Below, one piece after another: positions 32,958 to 41,355 of a DNA stretch of 64,000 nt (within the stretch, counting starts at the first letter, position 1; every line of letters begins with the position of its first letter). The notes below the pieces were generated by a model. It was not told the DNA's origin, ran no database searches, and saw only the letters and a program-made list of their open reading frames with translations. A program made the translations under genes and the position numbers. The DNA is from Paenibacillus sp. MAHUQ-63 (GTDB lineage: Bacteria > Bacillota > Bacilli > Paenibacillales > NBRC-103111): positions 930,001-994,000 of the forward strand of contig NZ_JARADB010000002.1 of assembly GCF_028765165.1 (NCBI RefSeq), given 5' to 3'.

Positions 32958-33476
32958 ATGTTTGACCCAACCATCTATGACAATATCAAGGTCGTCCTGG
33001 AAGGCGCTGTGTATGACGTAGATCTGGAAGGCCGAATATTAATTACACGCCGTGAAGATCTTGTTGATCTATCGTCGATGTCACGTACGTATGCCATTGA
33101 ATTCGCCCGAAAGATCGACAAACCGAGCAAAGCGGAAATCAACCTGCATGTGCATCTGAGTGATTTGGCTGCGGAAATCCTGGAAAACCCTACGGCGAAG
33201 CCCGGCTGCACGCTGACCATTAAGCTGTACACCAAAGTGACTAGCCCTGAAGCGGAGTGCCGCCATCTCGAGGAGCAATTGGGGCGCATATGGGAGCATC
33301 GACCGCAAATATCGCAGCAGCTATCGTACACCTATGGCAAAGTTCCGGTTGTGTACCGTAACCAAATCACGTTATCGTTCGGACGCAAAATCGATGAAAG
33401 CCATTTGGATGATTTTCCGCATTTGATCGATTATGCAGTGGAAAGCCTGGTTTGGCTGGACGAAAGAGGGAGTTAG
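32958..33476 (+). CDS. Hypothetical protein in operon with thioredoxin-like and KapB proteins
   Basis: A 172-residue acidic soluble protein (MFDPTIYDNIKVVLEGAVYD) without membrane segments, predicted alpha/beta. I do not recognise a named family. GAAAGAAGGTG precedes ATG 32,958; an in-frame ATG at 32,940 lies within this site and is less likely. It overlaps no neighbour but leads directly into the thioredoxin-like gene (one base gap), so it is the first gene of a three-gene operon. Confidence 0.7.
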   Translation: MFDPTIYDNIKVVLEGAVYDVDLEGRILITRREDLVDLSSMSRTYAIEFARKIDKPSKAEINLHVHLSDLAAEILENPTAKPGCTLTIKLYTKVTSPEAECRHLEEQLGRIWEHRPQISQQLSYTYGKVPVVYRNQITLSFGRKIDESHLDDFPHLIDYAVESLVWLDERGS

Positions 33477-33477
33477 G

Positions 33478-33795
33478 ATGAAGGAGCTTTCCCAACAGCA
33501 ATTGCAAGACAAATACCAAGAGCAAACGGAAAGCTTTGCGGTCTTTCTATTTACGCCGTTTTGCGGCACATGCCAAGTGACGGAGCGGATGTTGGACATT
33601 ATAATGACGATGCAGCCCGGATTGCCGCTGTACAAAAGCAATATTAATTTTCTACCGCAAATCAGCCGTGAATGGCAAATTACGAGTGTCCCTTGTATCG
33701 TTATCGTTGAGAGGGGCAAGGAGAAACAAATGCTGTACCGGATGCAATCCGTGGACGAGCTATATCGTAAATTGCTGCCGCTATGCAGCAAGTAA
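33478..33795 (+). CDS. Thioredoxin-like protein
   Basis: A 105-residue thioredoxin fold with CGTC at residues 29-32 in FTPFCGTCQV and the cis-proline region TSVPCIVIV. No signal peptide, so a cytoplasmic thiol-disulfide protein, similar to the YtpP/YdbP group. GAAAGAGGGAG precedes ATG 33,478; a longer frame from 33,433 would run inside the upstream gene and is less likely. It is followed after 21 bases by kapB. Confidence 0.85.
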   Translation: MKELSQQQLQDKYQEQTESFAVFLFTPFCGTCQVTERMLDIIMTMQPGLPLYKSNINFLPQISREWQITSVPCIVIVERGKEKQMLYRMQSVDELYRKLLPLCSK

Positions 33796-33816
33796 AATGA
33801 AGGAGGTTGTTCAGGA

Positions 33817-34206
33817 ATGAGCGCTTTTCAAATCGGTGATCGTGTGATCGCAGAATACAAAACCGGGGTGTACTACGGTGAGGTTGTTGAAATGTCGAGT
33901 ACGATGAAGGCGGCAGTGCGGATCTTGGCCGTGAAGGAGCATCCGACACAAGGGGATTTGCACAATCCGATGGACCCGACAGTGGCTTTCTTTCATCAGA
34001 GAAGAGCCTTGTCCAATCAGGAAATTGCCTTAATGCCGATATCGACGATTCGTGCGTATGCAGGAGTTGTTCCGGAGTATCAAGATTCGCTGAAGAGAGC
34101 GCTTTTGGCGCAAATCTCTAAGCTGTCGGAAATGGAAGCATGGGCCCGACGCTCTCTGCAGGAGCTTCACCAGTTACAGCAGGAATATTTCCCGCAATCG
34201 AATTAA
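33817..34206 (+). CDS. kapB: KapB-like kinase-associated protein
   Basis: A 129-residue protein close in length and pattern to B. subtilis KapB: FQIGDRVIAEYKTGVYYGEV, ILAVKEHPTQGDLHNP, FFHQRRAL and VPEYQDSLKRAL. KapB is needed for KinB-dependent entry into sporulation; the SH3-like N-terminal half is visible here. AAGGAGGTTG precedes the ATG. Last gene of the operon starting at 32,958. Its 3' end overlaps the convergent small gene by four bases. Confidence 0.82.
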   Translation: MSAFQIGDRVIAEYKTGVYYGEVVEMSSTMKAAVRILAVKEHPTQGDLHNPMDPTVAFFHQRRALSNQEIALMPISTIRAYAGVVPEYQDSLKRALLAQISKLSEMEAWARRSLQELHQLQQEYFPQSN

Positions 34207-34424
34207 GAAACTTCCAAATACAATTTCGTTCCGTCGTTATATTTGAATATGGCGACATCACCAATGATCTCAATCATCGAGATCATTTTTAATTTTTTGC
34301 GAAATTCGAAGTGCAGTTCAAATTCCTTCAGCTTACTGTTCAACAGCTCCATATGGGAGCTGCGATGTGTGAAATTCAGCACAGGAATGGATTTGTTTTT
34401 GAATCGAATCGTTATCGCTTGCAT
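34203..34424 (-). CDS. Small conserved-looking hypothetical protein
   Basis: Seventy-three residues from ATG 34,424, chosen because GAAGGAGGGCTT lies just upstream; a longer frame from 34,481 adds an unlikely basic extension. The content (ITIRFKNKSIPVLNFTH, then a charged helix and IIGDVAIFKYNDGTKLYLEV) suggests a small alpha/beta protein. It converges on kapB with a four-base overlap. No family recognised. Confidence 0.6.
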   Translation of the reverse strand: MQAITIRFKNKSIPVLNFTHRSSHMELLNSKLKEFELHFEFRKKLKMISMIEIIGDVAIFKYNDGTKLYLEVS

Positions 34425-34665
34425 ATTAAGCCCTCCTTCACGTTTTCCATCCGGAAAACGAACCTTGTAAGCATGGCGCATACAACTGGTCTACAAATTT
34501 AGGATACATTTCAAATGTTAGTTATGTTCAAGACAAACTATTAAGAAAGTTTTAGTATTTTATTATATGTCAAGAATAGCGATAGAGGGCTAGTTCCTGA
34601 AATAATCTTTTGAATAAATTTGGAAGCCCAAGCTGTATAAGCCATCCGGACCGGAAGATTGGCGG

Positions 34666-34694
34666 TTGCGGGGAAAGATAAGCACATTTATAAT
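34666..34694 (+). promoter_or_regulatory. Candidate promoter of the oxidoreductase gene
   Basis: TTGCGG, 17-base spacer, TATAAT at 34,689-34,694. It lies inside the longest open frame but 40 bases before ATG 34,734, which supports the later start. Confidence 0.5.
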
Positions 34695-34733
34695 AAGAAA
34701 GATTGTAATCTAACATGTTCTGGGGGAATTAGA

Positions 34734-35810
34734 ATGACAGCGGGAAAACCAATCCGTATCGGGATTATCGGTTCCGGAAACATCGGAAATGTACATATGG
34801 AAACATTGAAGAAAGTGCCGGAAGCAGAGATTGCCGCGGTAACGGACGTATACTTGCCGTTGGCTGAATCCAGAGCCAAACAGCATAACATTGAACGCGT
34901 ATATGAGAGCTCGGACAAGCTGCTGGCCGATCCAAGCATCGACGCGGTTGTAATTGCCGTATCTAACGAATGGCATGCTCCTATTGCGATTCAAGCGTTA
35001 GAGGCAGGCAAGCATGTCATGCTGGAGAAACCGATGGCACTCAATCTGGAATCAGCCAGACGCATCGTCGAAGCGGAGCGCAAAGCGGGTAAAGTGCTCA
35101 TGATTCCTCATCAGCTCCGTTGGGAAGCGTTGTCGCAATCGGTGAAACAGCAAGTTGAGAAAGGCGCCCTCGGCAGCATTTATCATGCCAAGGCAGGCTG
35201 GTTGAGACGCAAAGGCATTCCAGGCTGGGGAACCTGGTTTACTCAAATGGATAAATCCGGCGGCGGACCACTGATCGACCTTGGCGTGCATATGCTGGAT
35301 CTCTCCCTGTATTTGATGGGGAATCCGAAGCCGGTATCGGTCTATGGTGCGACGTATGCGGAATTCGGTCCGCGCAAGAAAGGCATCGGAACCTGGGGTA
35401 CGCCGAACTGGGACGGCAAATATGATGTGGAGGACTTGGCGACTGCGCTGATCAAGCTGGAGAACGGGGCAACCCTGTCGCTGGATGTGAGCTGGGCGGC
35501 GCTCATCGAAACCGACAGCCAACCCTACGTGCAGCTGCTCGGCTCCGAGGGCGGCGCGTCGATTCGCGGCACGAAAGGGAAGCTGCTTGCGGAAGTTTTC
35601 GACCGTGAAGCCGATGTGACCTTAACCGTTCCCGAAACGGACGAAGGTTCCCGCGTTCGCATGATGAAGCACTTCGTGTCGTGCATTCAAAATGGCCAGC
35701 AGCCGATTACTTCCGTCATGACCGGTTATACGAACAATCTCATTCTGGATGCGATTTACACATCCTCGCAAACCGGCAACGAAGTGAAATTGAACTGGGA
35801 CATCGAGTAG
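34734..35810 (+). CDS. Gfo/Idh/MocA-family NAD(P)-dependent oxidoreductase
   Basis: About 358 residues. A Rossmann fold opens with IRIGIIGSGNIGNVH (residues 7-21); LEKPMALN near 97 carries the family's catalytic Lys of the EKP motif, and GGGPLIDLGVHMLDL holds the conserved Asp and His. Members oxidise sugars, inositols or related polyols; the substrate cannot be told from sequence. ATG 34,734 has GGGGGAATTAGA upstream and a promoter further up. The TRIC-channel gene follows after 16 bases, so the two are probably cotranscribed. Confidence 0.85.
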   Translation: MTAGKPIRIGIIGSGNIGNVHMETLKKVPEAEIAAVTDVYLPLAESRAKQHNIERVYESSDKLLADPSIDAVVIAVSNEWHAPIAIQALEAGKHVMLEKPMALNLESARRIVEAERKAGKVLMIPHQLRWEALSQSVKQQVEKGALGSIYHAKAGWLRRKGIPGWGTWFTQMDKSGGGPLIDLGVHMLDLSLYLMGNPKPVSVYGATYAEFGPRKKGIGTWGTPNWDGKYDVEDLATALIKLENGATLSLDVSWAALIETDSQPYVQLLGSEGGASIRGTKGKLLAEVFDREADVTLTVPETDEGSRVRMMKHFVSCIQNGQQPITSVMTGYTNNLILDAIYTSSQTGNEVKLNWDIE

Positions 35811-35826
35811 ACGGGAGCTGCAGCAA

Positions 35827-36462
35827 GTGAACTGGGAGTTATTCAGTATCATCGGGACGATCGCCTTCGCCGTGAGCGGAGCGATCGTTGCGATGGAAGA
35901 AGAGTATGATATTCTTGGGGTCTACGTATTGGGGCTCGTCACAGCCTTCGGCGGCGGGGTCATTCGTAATTTGTTGATTGGCAAACCGATCGTACTGCTG
36001 TGGGAGCAAGGCTTGTATTTTCAAATCGCCTTATTCGCGATGACGCTTGTCTTTCTGATGCCTGTGCGTTTCATCCGCGTCTGGAAAACCTGGGAAGCGT
36101 TCTTCGATGCGATCGGCTTGGCGGCGTTCTCCATTCAAGGCGCTCTCTACGCAACGAATATGGGGCACCCGCTAAGCGCCGTCATCGTCGCAGCCGTGCT
36201 TACGGGGATCGGCGGCGGTATGGTCCGCGACGTGCTGGCGGGGCGCAAACCGCTCGTACTCAAGGACGAGATCTATGCGGTATGGGGGATGCTCGCAGGC
36301 GCATTGGTCGGTCTGGGCTGGTCGCAAGGCGCATGGCAGCTATCCGTGCTATTCGCACTTATAGTTATATTAAGAATGTTATCCGTGTTTTATAAATGGA
36401 AGCTGCCCAAACGCTCTTTGCGTAATGTCGTCGTGCCATCGTCACGCAGATCCGATTCATAG
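35827..36462 (+). CDS. TRIC-type cation channel family protein (YadS-like)
   Basis: A 211-residue membrane protein with six to seven hydrophobic segments and the family's internal repeat: two copies of a glycine-rich motif with Arg, FGGGVIRNLL and GIGGGMVRDVL. Eukaryotic TRIC channels conduct K+; bacterial members form trimers with Na+/K+ conductance, but the physiological role is little known. Start is GTG 35,827 with GGGAGCTGCAGC upstream. A basic tail (KWKLPKRSLR) follows the last helix. Confidence 0.82.
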   Translation: MNWELFSIIGTIAFAVSGAIVAMEEEYDILGVYVLGLVTAFGGGVIRNLLIGKPIVLLWEQGLYFQIALFAMTLVFLMPVRFIRVWKTWEAFFDAIGLAAFSIQGALYATNMGHPLSAVIVAAVLTGIGGGMVRDVLAGRKPLVLKDEIYAVWGMLAGALVGLGWSQGAWQLSVLFALIVILRMLSVFYKWKLPKRSLRNVVVPSSRRSDS

Positions 36463-36512
36463 TCGATGTTCTTTTCCATATTCATGGAGTAGAGAGAAAG
36501 GAGGAGTGCGCA

Positions 36513-36992
36513 ATGGAAACATCGTTGACACAGGAGCACAAAATTTCCGCCGAAACGATCGCCGCGCGCATCGTCTCGGTCAAAGAGCTGCTGCAAACGG
36601 AGCTCGATCTGTATGAAGTGGCCAAGGATACAGAAACCGGTGAGCATTATTTGCACTATGCGTATATGCACCGTGATTTCACGAACACCGGTGAGCCGGA
36701 ATCGTTTCATTATTTGCTGCCGATCGACAGCGATGATGTACTGGGAATGATTTTCGGGGAGCAGGGGTATGCCTATCCCGAATTTTGGCGCAAACCGTTT
36801 CTGCGCAACGGACCGGAAGGGTTCTATATTTGGTTCGATCCCTCGCACGAAATCCAGCATTCGGAGGATGAAGCGATTGCCGCTGACCTGCTGAGCAAGC
36901 TGAGAGCATTCAAAGAGAGCGGTTCGGCGGATCCCGAAGCCGTGCGTAAACTGCTTGAAGATTTGGACGCGACCCGCAAGAAAGATGAATAG
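36513..36992 (+). CDS. Hypothetical protein
   Basis: A 159-residue acidic soluble protein with HYLHYAYMHRDF and ESFHYLLPIDSDDVLG in the middle and a helical, charged end (LRKLLEDLDATRKK-like). No family recognised. AAAGGAGGAG precedes the ATG. A good terminator closes the gene. It stands alone between the TRIC gene and a small two-gene unit. Confidence 0.65.
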   Translation: METSLTQEHKISAETIAARIVSVKELLQTELDLYEVAKDTETGEHYLHYAYMHRDFTNTGEPESFHYLLPIDSDDVLGMIFGEQGYAYPEFWRKPFLRNGPEGFYIWFDPSHEIQHSEDEAIAADLLSKLRAFKESGSADPEAVRKLLEDLDATRKKDE

Positions 36993-37001
36993 AAGGTAAG
37001 G

Positions 37002-37040
37002 AAGCCTGCATGGCCGATGATTCGGCGGCAGGCTTTTTTT
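37002..37040 (+). terminator. Terminator after the 36,513 gene
   Basis: AAGCCTGC and GCAGGCTT with an 18-base loop, then a run of T (37,034-37,040). Confidence 0.85.
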
Positions 37041-37113
37041 GTTTAGTAAAAATGGGGATAAATGCCCATATTAACACTACTGGCGAAAAGTAAGAGAGGA
37101 GGTTATTACGGAG

Positions 37114-37275
37114 ATGAGCATTGACTCGTACCAATACGCAAATTTGTCCCCTCACGAGAGCTTGTTGGAGGATTTGCGGAGCCTGGAGTCACGGATGAAA
37201 GATGAGTTGGGCCGCGAGGTCGCTTTGATTGCCTATGAGAAGGAAGAGAGAGCTGGTCAACAGCAGCAAGAATGA
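37114..37275 (+). CDS. Small 53-residue hypothetical protein
   Basis: From ATG 37,114, with AGAGAGGAGG upstream, 53 codons to TGA 37,273. The product (SYQYANLSPHESLLEDLRSL, then KDELGREVALIAYEKEERAG) is helical and charged and looks like a genuine small protein. It is followed after 24 bases by the spore lipoprotein gene. No known family; possibly a sporulation-related partner by position. Confidence 0.55.
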   Translation: MSIDSYQYANLSPHESLLEDLRSLESRMKDELGREVALIAYEKEERAGQQQQE

Positions 37276-37299
37276 AGGAGAGAAGGGGGTAATCACGTA

Positions 37300-38004
37300 A
37301 TGAATAAGAAAATGGTTCACATCGTCATGTCCGTAGCGCTCATGAGCATCGCGGCCGGCTGTACGGCTGCCTCCCCGAACAATCATGGCGGCGCAAGCTC
37401 CGCTAATCCGAATGCCGGGACATGGGATACGGGACTGAGAAACAATGAAGATGCATCGCTAGGCGCCAAGAGCATCAATCAAGGGCCGCTGCCTTCCATG
37501 CAGCCGCCCACGCTTGACAATGTTAAAGCGCATACGAACACGCATTTGACGATGAGCCGGGATTTGGCGGATGGCATTATCCAAGCCGCGCATCTCGGTC
37601 CCGCGGCCGTCGCCATAACGGATAACAACATTTATGTTGCCGTGGATATGGGGGGCATGCAGGCGATGAGCGCCGACGATGGCATCAAAATGCTTAGCAA
37701 AACGAACGATCCGGAGAATGAAGCGGGCTTGTTCGGGTCCGGTGTGGGGTCGTCGATGGATTGGCTCTCGGCCAAACCGCTGCCGGCGGAAAGTGCGAAT
37801 GCCATTAGGAATACGCTGACACGCATCTATCCCGATGCCAACATTTTCATCTCTACGAATCCGCATTTTGTCAACAGAATGATGTATTATGACGGCCAAC
37901 AGTTGAAAAACAAAAAGATGGACACGTACATGAATGAGTTTAATACGATGATCCAGTATGCGTTCCCGAGCTATTCGACTGGCCAAAAAGGAATGCTGCC
38001 TTAA
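37300..38004 (+). CDS. YhcN/YlaJ-family sporulation lipoprotein
   Basis: A 234-residue lipoprotein: a basic start and hydrophobic signal ending in SIAAGC (lipid-modified Cys at 21). The mature part carries the YhcN/YlaJ-type domain (SRDLADGIIQAAHLGPAAVA, ITDNNIYVAVDM). B. subtilis relatives are found in the spore membrane or cortex region. GAAGGAGAGAAGGGGG precedes the ATG. A terminator follows. Confidence 0.75.
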   Translation: MNKKMVHIVMSVALMSIAAGCTAASPNNHGGASSANPNAGTWDTGLRNNEDASLGAKSINQGPLPSMQPPTLDNVKAHTNTHLTMSRDLADGIIQAAHLGPAAVAITDNNIYVAVDMGGMQAMSADDGIKMLSKTNDPENEAGLFGSGVGSSMDWLSAKPLPAESANAIRNTLTRIYPDANIFISTNPHFVNRMMYYDGQQLKNKKMDTYMNEFNTMIQYAFPSYSTGQKGMLP

Positions 38005-38040
38005 AGGATAAGAAGGATTAGCCGCAGACCGTTACGTTCT

Positions 38041-38065
38041 CCCTCAGCGCCCTGCTGAGGGTTTT
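38041..38065 (+). terminator. Terminator after the spore lipoprotein gene
   Basis: CCCTCAGC, loop GCCCT, GCTGAGGG, then TTTT. Perfect eight-base stem. Confidence 0.8.
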
Positions 38066-38109
38066 GTCGTTATCACGATGGAACACGTGTTTAAGGGGGA
38101 GCAGGAATC

Positions 38110-38322
38110 ATGAGCAACAAATACAAAGTCAGAGCCTACTGCAGTTCGCGTCAATGCGACTATGTGCATCAGGAAGATGTTGTTCGGGCTATCAATAGCG
38201 AGACCTCTTATGCTTTGGCCTTATCCTATAACGAAGCGCAGATGAAGCCGAGCTGTCCGAAATGCGGAGAAGCGATGGCTTTCTATGCCCATTCGATCAT
38301 TGACGAGCCTTGGCTGCCTTGA
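38110..38322 (+). CDS. Small zinc-ribbon-like hypothetical protein
   Basis: Seventy residues with two cysteine pairs: CSSRQC near residue 11 and CPKC near 50, able to form a zinc ribbon. The remainder is helical. AAGGGGGAGCAGG precedes the ATG. No known family. Confidence 0.65.
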   Translation: MSNKYKVRAYCSSRQCDYVHQEDVVRAINSETSYALALSYNEAQMKPSCPKCGEAMAFYAHSIIDEPWLP

Positions 38323-38343
38323 CAGGCTTGACAACCAAAGCTT

Positions 38344-38377
38344 TCCTGATGAATAGTAAGAAGATCAACAAATCAGG
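38344..38377 (+). promoter_or_regulatory. Leader hairpin next to the ribosome site of the MoxR-like gene
   Basis: TCCTGAT (about 38,344) pairs with ATCAGGA, whose last bases overlap the AGGAGAGG ribosome site in front of ATG 38,396. Folding could limit translation. Confidence 0.35.
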
Positions 38378-38395
38378 AGAGGAACATCAACTCGT

Positions 38396-39283
38396 ATGAT
38401 TACCGCATCATTACCGCAAGCAATAAGAGAGAAGTTGGAGCAGAATAGAAGGCTCAGACAACCGGGGACTGCGCCTGAGGATGTGAGGCTGATTGGCACC
38501 GCATCGTTCGAAGCACCGAATGAAGATATTTTGAGCGATACGGTAATTGCTCTGTTTCTGGGTAAGAACGTATTGCTGAAAGGTCCGACCGGATCGGGAA
38601 AAACGAAGCTGGCCGAGCATGTTTCCGCACTGTTCGAGCTCCCGATGCAATCCGTGAATTGCTCCACCGATTTGGATGCGGAAGCGCTCCTCGGGTTTAA
38701 GACGCTGACTCATGACGAGCAGGGACGCACGGAAATCGCGTTCATCCCGGGACCGATTATGAAAGCGATGACGAAAGGTCACCTCTTGTACATCGATGAA
38801 ATCAATATGGCAAAGCCGGAAACGCTGTCGCTGATCAACGGGGTTCTCGATTACCGCAGATCGGTTACGAATCCGTTTACGGGTGAAGTGATTACCGCAC
38901 ACCCCGAATTCAGAGTCGTAGCTGCCATCAACGAAGGGTATATGGGGACCGTGCCGCTCAATGAAGCGCTGAAAAACAGGTTCGTCACCGTGGATGTTCC
39001 ATATCTGCAAGGAGATTCGTTATTTCGCCTGTTGAAAAGCAAATCCATGCTTCAAGACGATAAGCTGCTCAGAACCTATGTACAGCTGTCATCGGATCTA
39101 TTGACGCTGATTGAAATGGGACAATTGCCGGATGAAGCCGGATCTGTTCGAGCGCTGCTCGATGCATGCGACCTTACGGCTTATATTCCTCCAATGCGAG
39201 CGGTAACGAGAGCGATTGCCGATAAATTGGAGGACGAAAGGGAACGTGCTGCCGTGCTTAATGCGGCAGAAACGTTGTTCTAA
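38396..39283 (+). CDS. MoxR-like AAA+ ATPase (CbbQ/NorQ type)
   Basis: A 295-residue AAA+ protein: Walker A GPTGSGKTK (63-71), Walker B LLYIDEINMAKPE near 125, and NEALKNRF (arginine finger region). MoxR-type ATPases act with VWA-domain partners as chaperones in metal insertion or complex assembly. Exactly such a partner is encoded next, three bases downstream. Similar pairs include CbbQ-CbbO and NorQ-NorD; the client here is unknown. Confidence 0.82.
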   Translation: MITASLPQAIREKLEQNRRLRQPGTAPEDVRLIGTASFEAPNEDILSDTVIALFLGKNVLLKGPTGSGKTKLAEHVSALFELPMQSVNCSTDLDAEALLGFKTLTHDEQGRTEIAFIPGPIMKAMTKGHLLYIDEINMAKPETLSLINGVLDYRRSVTNPFTGEVITAHPEFRVVAAINEGYMGTVPLNEALKNRFVTVDVPYLQGDSLFRLLKSKSMLQDDKLLRTYVQLSSDLLTLIEMGQLPDEAGSVRALLDACDLTAYIPPMRAVTRAIADKLEDERERAAVLNAAETLF

Positions 39284-39286
39284 GCG

Positions 39287-41203
39287 ATGTTTGTAGGCAA
39301 AATCAGTATGCTCGACGATAAAATCGACGCCATGCTGCAGATGCAGCTGGTCGATTTGGCAAAAATATTTACCAAGCGCAAAGAGCTTGAAGTGGAAGCG
39401 GCATTCCACGCCCACTACGACGAACTGACGGCGCGAATGACGGTCAGCCAATTCTGGTGGGATTACCCGCCGGCGGATAAGGCGGCGGGGATGAAGAGCG
39501 ATGTCATGCTGCGTGGGATCGGCAGTGCATGGTTTACAGGCGCGGAGGCGGTAAGCTCGTATTTGGACCGGAGCAAGATGACGTCCATGCCGAAGCTGGC
39601 GAATTCGTTGTTTGCGCTGTGCGAGGATGTGCGGCTTGAACGGATTTGCCGCGCGCGCCGGCCAGGAACCGCCCGGGTATTTGCGATCCGGCATCGAATC
39701 TATGGCGCGTATTACGGTCATAAGCTGCGCACGCATGTGAACCGGGAAGAATGGGCGGACGCCATGCTGTTGTTCATCTACGGGTGGTTTACCGGAGCGG
39801 AGTGGAGTGCGTCTGCCGCCCAAGGCGTGGGCATAGCGGCTAGCTTAACGCAGCTGTACCCGCTGCTGGAACGCATCGAGGAGGCGGAGCACACGGCGCA
39901 AGTCGCCGCAATCTGCGAAGAGATGATGGCATCGATCGCCTATGGACTTGAGCGGGATGCAGTGTCAGCCTATTTCTGGATGCAGCCGGGAAGCGGCACG
40001 GCGGAGCCGCTGCCGGCCGGTTACCGGGGCGAGCTTGCACGCGCGAAGCGGCTCGCCGGCGGGGACACGCTCCCCGAGCAAGAAGGGGAGCGGCAACTGC
40101 CGGGCCAGGAGCGCTTGCCGACCTGGCACCGTGAGAGCAGCGACCGCAGCTCCTCGCAGCTGCGGTTCGAGCTGGAGCGCGGCTCGCGCACAGCCGCGCT
40201 CGGGGGTGCGCCCCGCGAGGGCGATGCCGCCGACCAGGCGCTCGCCATCCAGCAGGGGCGCTCCATGCGCGCCCAGCGCACCGGCGCCGCCGCCGAGCGG
40301 CGCGCCAAGGCCGACGTGCCCGCGGCCGCGGGGCACGGGGAGGGCGGCGTCGCCGCGTTCGCGACGGCGACATGGCTGGCGCCTGGGCGGCCGACGGCTT
40401 CGCAGGAAGCCGCCTACAGGCGCCTGAGCGAGCGCGCGGCACCGCTCGCGAGGCCGCTGCAGCGTGCGATTCGGCGCACGCTGCAGCAGCAGCGGATCGC
40501 CCCGCGCGGCGACCGGCTGTTCGGGCGGCTCGATAAGCGGCTGACGCGAGCCGTTACGCAGGAGATGCCGCGCCTCTTCTATAAGAAGCGCGCACCGGTT
40601 CCGCAGCTCGATGCGGCGTTCGCGCTGCTCGTCGACTGCTCGGCGTCCATGTATGACAAGATGGACGAAACCAAGCTGGGGCTCGTGTTGTTCCACGAGA
40701 CCCTGCAAAATCTGCGAATCCCCCACGAGATCGTGGGCTTCTGGGAGGATGCGGACCGCGTGACGGAGCGCGAAGCGCCCAACCTGTTCCAGGTTGCGGT
40801 CGACTTCGGCTCGTCGCTGTTAGGCGGAAGCGGCGCGGCGCTGATGCAGCTGGAGCCGCAGCAGGATAACCGCGACGGCTTCGCCATTCGCTGTATGACA
40901 GAGCGGCTGCTGCGCCGCGCGGAGCGCCAGCGCATTCTGCTGGTGTTCTCGGATGGCGAGCCGTCGGCAGCGAATTACAACGAGGTCGGCATCCTCGACA
41001 CCTATGAAGCCGTGCTGCGCGCCCGCCGGCTTGGCATCGAAGTCATCTCCGTCTTTCTGGCCAATGGAACGGTGCATGAGACGGAGCGGAATGCGATGCG
41101 CAACATGTACGGGCGCAGTTCCATCGTGGTGCCTCACGTTACCGAGTTGACGGAGCAGCTCGTGCCCATTTTACGCAAACTTTTGCTGAAATCTATCTTT
41201 TAG
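39287..41203 (+). CDS. VWA-domain protein, partner of the MoxR-like ATPase
   Basis: A 638-residue protein. The C-terminal ~200 residues form a von Willebrand A domain with the metal site DCSASM (near 449) and downstream LVFSDGEPSAANY. The middle (about 235-420) is Arg/Ala/Gly/Pro-rich and probably disordered; its DNA is markedly G+C-richer than the flanks. The N-terminal part is helical. Resembles NorD/CobT-like proteins that work with a MoxR ATPase. The gene starts three bases after the ATPase stop (ATG 39,287), so coupled; ATG 39,308 is an alternative. Confidence 0.75.
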   Translation: MFVGKISMLDDKIDAMLQMQLVDLAKIFTKRKELEVEAAFHAHYDELTARMTVSQFWWDYPPADKAAGMKSDVMLRGIGSAWFTGAEAVSSYLDRSKMTSMPKLANSLFALCEDVRLERICRARRPGTARVFAIRHRIYGAYYGHKLRTHVNREEWADAMLLFIYGWFTGAEWSASAAQGVGIAASLTQLYPLLERIEEAEHTAQVAAICEEMMASIAYGLERDAVSAYFWMQPGSGTAEPLPAGYRGELARAKRLAGGDTLPEQEGERQLPGQERLPTWHRESSDRSSSQLRFELERGSRTAALGGAPREGDAADQALAIQQGRSMRAQRTGAAAERRAKADVPAAAGHGEGGVAAFATATWLAPGRPTASQEAAYRRLSERAAPLARPLQRAIRRTLQQQRIAPRGDRLFGRLDKRLTRAVTQEMPRLFYKKRAPVPQLDAAFALLVDCSASMYDKMDETKLGLVLFHETLQNLRIPHEIVGFWEDADRVTEREAPNLFQVAVDFGSSLLGGSGAALMQLEPQQDNRDGFAIRCMTERLLRRAERQRILLVFSDGEPSAANYNEVGILDTYEAVLRARRLGIEVISVFLANGTVHETERNAMRNMYGRSSIVVPHVTELTEQLVPILRKLLLKSIF

Positions 41204-41226
41204 TGTCGAAATCTTATACAATAGAT

Positions 41227-41266
41227 CAGGGTATTCGCTGAGGAATGTTGGCGCTATACCCTGTTT
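41227..41266 (+). terminator. Terminator-like hairpin after the VWA gene
   Basis: CAGGGTAT and ATACCCTG with a 21-base loop, followed by TTTAT. The short T tail makes it a moderate terminator. Confidence 0.5.
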
Positions 41267-41355
41267 ATGCCATGATGATTATCTATACTTACATACAAGT
41301 GAAACTGTAATAAGCTTATTGGAGTTGGGCACAACATTAAGGGGGAAATAATTTC

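Noticed and set aside
39840..40726. Long open frames opposite the VWA gene
   Set aside because: They result from the G+C-rich codon pattern of the VWA linker; translations are Arg/Ala/Pro-rich low-complexity and lack ribosome sites.
41204..41355. Purine riboswitch before purT
   Set aside because: Only a terminator-like hairpin is visible; no conserved purine-aptamer core could be seen.
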